The position numbers were made by a program, and so were the translations under genes. 13,316 nt of DNA from UBA12403 sp043808565 (GTDB taxonomy: Bacteria; Patescibacteriota; Patescibacteriia; UBA9934; GWF2-40-263): NCBI GenBank assembly GCA_043808565.1, contig JAZDEQ010000083.1, forward strand, positions 1 through 13,316, given 5' to 3'. Shown piece after piece: positions 12,035 through 13,316 of this stretch. A model generated the notes under the pieces. The model had not been told where the DNA came from. It worked only from the letters and a program-made list of their open reading frames with translations, and searched no databases. Position 1 is the first letter of the stretch. Each line of letters starts with the position of its first letter.

Positions 12035-12532
12035 ATGAAAAAATATTTAACTTTAATTTTAACGGTATTAGTTGTTGTTCTCTTGATTTCAACCGCATAT
12101 TTTTTATTCGATAAAATCCAATCTGACAAATCATCATCTTTAACCCCAAATTGGAATTTTACTTCATGGTCTGGGCCAAATATTTATCAGTGGTTAGGCA
12201 GATCTTTTGTCTTTGTCGTAAAACGACCAGAAAGTACTAAATCTTGGGAATACGGTGATAATAATTATGCTTTATTTGTAATCGAGCGAGGCAATAGCAA
12301 AACTGTCTGTCCGGCTTTTTCTGGTTTATCTATTGATGGCTCTGACACTGATCTTGAACCATATGTTGGTAAAGCGGTTCTTATTACTGGGTTTCGCCGA
12401 GAAGATCCAAATTCCGGATCAATTTGGGTCGAGCATATAGAAACAGACGATGCGGTCAACCAAAAACTGTCAGAATATGAAACCGCTTGTCCGTTTCCTT
12501 TCGAAAAAATGTATAAAACAATGGGGTTATAA
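12035..12532 (+). CDS. Membrane-anchored protein, function unknown
   Basis: The 165-aa protein has an N-terminal membrane anchor (about 4-25) after two lysines, so the rest is predicted outside the cytoplasm. A short Ser-rich linker (29-36) leads to a compact, probably beta-rich domain. It contains WLGRSFVFVVKR (about 53-64), YALFVIERG (78-86) and YVGKAVLITGF (110-120), which may be a small barrel. Two cysteines, both followed by Pro (Cys92 and Cys152), could form a disulfide. I recognise no family. It starts 22 bp after alaX without its own clear promoter, so co-transcription is likely. Confidence 0.65.
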   Translation: MKKYLTLILTVLVVVLLISTAYFLFDKIQSDKSSSLTPNWNFTSWSGPNIYQWLGRSFVFVVKRPESTKSWEYGDNNYALFVIERGNSKTVCPAFSGLSIDGSDTDLEPYVGKAVLITGFRREDPNSGSIWVEHIETDDAVNQKLSEYETACPFPFEKMYKTMGL

Positions 12533-12547
12533 AAAACTTAGTTTTTT
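12531..12547 (+). terminator. Weak hairpin, possible terminator
   Basis: AAAAAAC (12531-12537) pairs with GTTTTTT (12541-12547) around TTA, overlapping the preceding stop codon. The stem is nearly all A-T, so it is at best a weak terminator. Confidence 0.35.
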
Positions 12548-12564
12548 GCCTTTAAATTAAGCTT

Positions 12565-12909
12565 ATGGCTAACAAAAAAATCAAAACAATGAAAGATGCC
12601 CAGATGTTGGTCAAAAAATTTGCTCAAACAAATGGCTGGAAAGATGAACCTAATATTGATAAGTTTGATCATCTACACGAGGAACTACTAGAAATGTCTC
12701 GTTTTCTTCGCTACAAAAACCCAAAACAAAGACTAAAAACCATAAAAGAACATCGCGAAATATTTTTAGATGGCATTGGCGATCTGTTCTTTGGCACTTG
12801 TCGCTTGGCTAATCAGCTTGGGATAGATATTGAAGAAGCCTTTAATTTTGTTAAAGATAGTATCTTAAAAAAATATGACGGTCAGCACGAAAAGAAAAAA
12901 GATGTTTAA
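12565..12909 (+). CDS. MazG-like nucleotide pyrophosphohydrolase domain protein
   Basis: The 114-aa all-helical protein resembles single-domain MazG-like enzymes that hydrolyse nucleoside triphosphates to monophosphates. HLHEELLEMSRFLR (36-49) supplies the EExxE magnesium motif. LDGIGDLFFGTCRLANQLGIDIEEAF (68-93) aligns with the second helix, normally (D/E)EIADVL...LGIDLEEA. In that helix the Glu of ExxD is Gly70 while Asp73 is kept, so metal binding may be changed. No SD is present. TAAATT at 12553-12558 sits six bases before the ATG, suggesting a leaderless mRNA of its own. Confidence 0.72.
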   Translation: MANKKIKTMKDAQMLVKKFAQTNGWKDEPNIDKFDHLHEELLEMSRFLRYKNPKQRLKTIKEHREIFLDGIGDLFFGTCRLANQLGIDIEEAFNFVKDSILKKYDGQHEKKKDV

Positions 12910-12910
12910 A

Positions 12911-12950
12911 TGGTTACGAAACAACGAAACGACCACGAAACTACGAAATT
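12911..12950. repeat. Short degenerate tandem repeat (ACGAAAC word)
   Basis: Words ACGAAAC, AACGAAAC, CACGAAAC and TACGAAAT follow one another right after the MazG-like gene. It is the same class as the word repeats at 2550, 2856 and 5364 but with a different word. Confidence 0.6.
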
Positions 12951-13011
12951 TTAACTTTCAGTGGCAACACATAAACAATTCCTTAACAAAAAATAAAAAT
13001 TAAGATAGAAT

Positions 13012-13055
13012 AACCACGAAAAATTCCAATTTCCAAATATCAAATTCCAAATCTG
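13012..13055. repeat. Short degenerate tandem repeat (ATTCCAA word)
   Basis: Words AATTCCA, ATTTCCAA, ATATCAA and ATTCCAAAT follow one another upstream of tRNA-Ala. There is no coding potential here. Confidence 0.5.
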
Positions 13056-13115
13056 ATAATAAACTATTCCTTTTTGGTATTTGGTGCTTAAATATTGAAA
13101 TTTCCAATAAAATTT

Positions 13116-13189
13116 GGGCCCGTAGTAAAGTGGTATTATGCGGCATTCGCATTGCTGAGGCGGGGGTTCGATTCCCCCCGGGTCCACCA
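13116..13189 (+). tRNA. tRNA-Ala (anticodon CGC)
   Basis: A complete cloverleaf is visible. The acceptor GGGCCCG pairs with CGGGTCC and includes G3-U70, the main alanine identity pair. The D-stem is GTAA/TTAT with GG in the loop. The anticodon stem CGGCA/TGCTG has loop TTCGCAT, anticodon CGC at 13148-13150. The T-arm is GGGGG/CCCCC with loop TTCGATT. Discriminator A73 and an encoded CCA (13187-13189) complete it. It reads GCG. The CCA end also takes part in hairpin R3. Confidence 0.93.
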
Positions 13190-13229
13190 CCCTTCGCTCT
13201 GTGGCAGAGCTTCGGGTGGCGAGCCACCC
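13188..13229. repeat. Two-step hairpin R3 plus second palindrome after tRNA-Ala
   Basis: CACCC (13188-13192), TTC, GCTCTG, loop TGG, CAGAGC, TTC, GGGTG (13214-13218) gives a stem with a 3x3 TTC/TTC internal loop. GGGTGG-CGAG-CCACCC (13214-13229) is an alternative hairpin that shares the right arm. The left arm begins inside the CCA of tRNA-Ala. Confidence 0.65.
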
Positions 13230-13243
13230 ATAGCCCCAGGCGT

Positions 13244-13287
13244 CGGGTGGCAAGCCATCCTATTTATTGTAATTTTTGCGAAGGGTG
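13244..13287. repeat. Imperfect copy of the GGGTGG palindrome and inverted CACCCTTCGC
   Basis: GGGTGG-CAAG-CCATCC (13245-13260) is a near-direct repeat of 13214-13229. GCGAAGGGTG (13278-13287) is the exact reverse complement of CACCCTTCGC (13188-13197), so the block is bounded by a 10-bp inverted repeat. Confidence 0.55.
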
Positions 13288-13289
13288 TC

Positions 13290-13316
13290 CCCCATAGCTC
13301 GCCGCGAGCGGCGGGG
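13290..13316. repeat. Two-step hairpin R4 at the window end
   Basis: CCCC, ATA, GCTCG, loop CCG, CGAGC, GGC, GGGG is the same architecture as R1-R3: outer stem, 3x3 internal loop, GC-rich inner stem and 3-nt loop. It may continue past the window edge. Confidence 0.55.

Noticed and set aside
11981..12149. Leftward frames opposite alaX and the 12035 gene
   Set aside because: They are antisense to alaX, which has all its zinc ligands, and have no supporting signals.

Overview
The window looks like a chromosomal segment of an uncultivated bacterium of the Candidate Phyla Radiation (Patescibacteria, probably Parcubacteria-like). This is inferred from gene content and style. The genes are small and AT-rich and mostly lack a Shine-Dalgarno (SD) sequence. 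Several have a TAAAAT-like -10 box 6-10 nt before the ATG, which suggests leaderless mRNAs. bS20, HolA, a YfiH/PgeF-type protein, a TrmB-type regulator, free-standing AlaX and RmuC are all present. Sixteen of the 17 genes I call stop with TAA. RmuC stops with TGA, so the code is not the TGA=Gly code of Gracilibacteria/Absconditabacteria.

Layout. At 1-610 a GC-rich, leftward small Cys-rich lipoprotein gene ends at a strong intrinsic terminator. At 748-2451 yfiH/pgeF and holA form a rightward pair and meet leftward rpsT (bS20) at a bidirectional terminator (2503-2524). At 3016-3594 lies a leftward four-helix membrane protein gene with GC-rich codons, a consensus-like promoter and an SD. It runs opposite to the rightward trmB-like gene (3776-4540), whose promoter overlaps a TGACA/TGTCA inverted repeat. 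At 4563-10652 there is one long leftward run of eight genes, listed here in transcription order: rmuC, a GNAT acetyltransferase, an Asp/Glu racemase, a DUF218/YdcF-like protein, an unknown 359-aa protein, an unknown 139-aa protein interrupted by a G11 tract, a degenerate HAD-like protein, and murI. The region 10653-11155 is non-coding and repeat-like, with one good orphan promoter. At 11156-13189 tRNA-Arg(CCU), alaX, a membrane-anchored unknown protein, a MazG-like protein and tRNA-Ala(CGC) all point right. The window ends in a block of GC-rich hairpins.

How the genes fit together. The content is mostly housekeeping: replication clamp loading (HolA), translation (bS20, AlaX, two tRNAs), cell wall (MurI, perhaps the second racemase and the YdcF-like protein), and nucleotide or metabolite cleanup (YfiH, MazG-like). 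I found no defence system, prophage, transposase or CRISPR array.

The least explained signals are non-coding or switch-like. (1) A dispersed ~45-60 bp repeat occurs four times. It supplies the stop codon of two genes and forms the last codons of a third. (2) A G11 homopolymer lies in a small gene, and either single-base slip gives an almost immediate stop. (3) A family of two-step hairpins with a 3x3 internal loop clusters around the two tRNA genes. (4) Degenerate short-word tandem repeats, different in each spacer, sit at gene ends.
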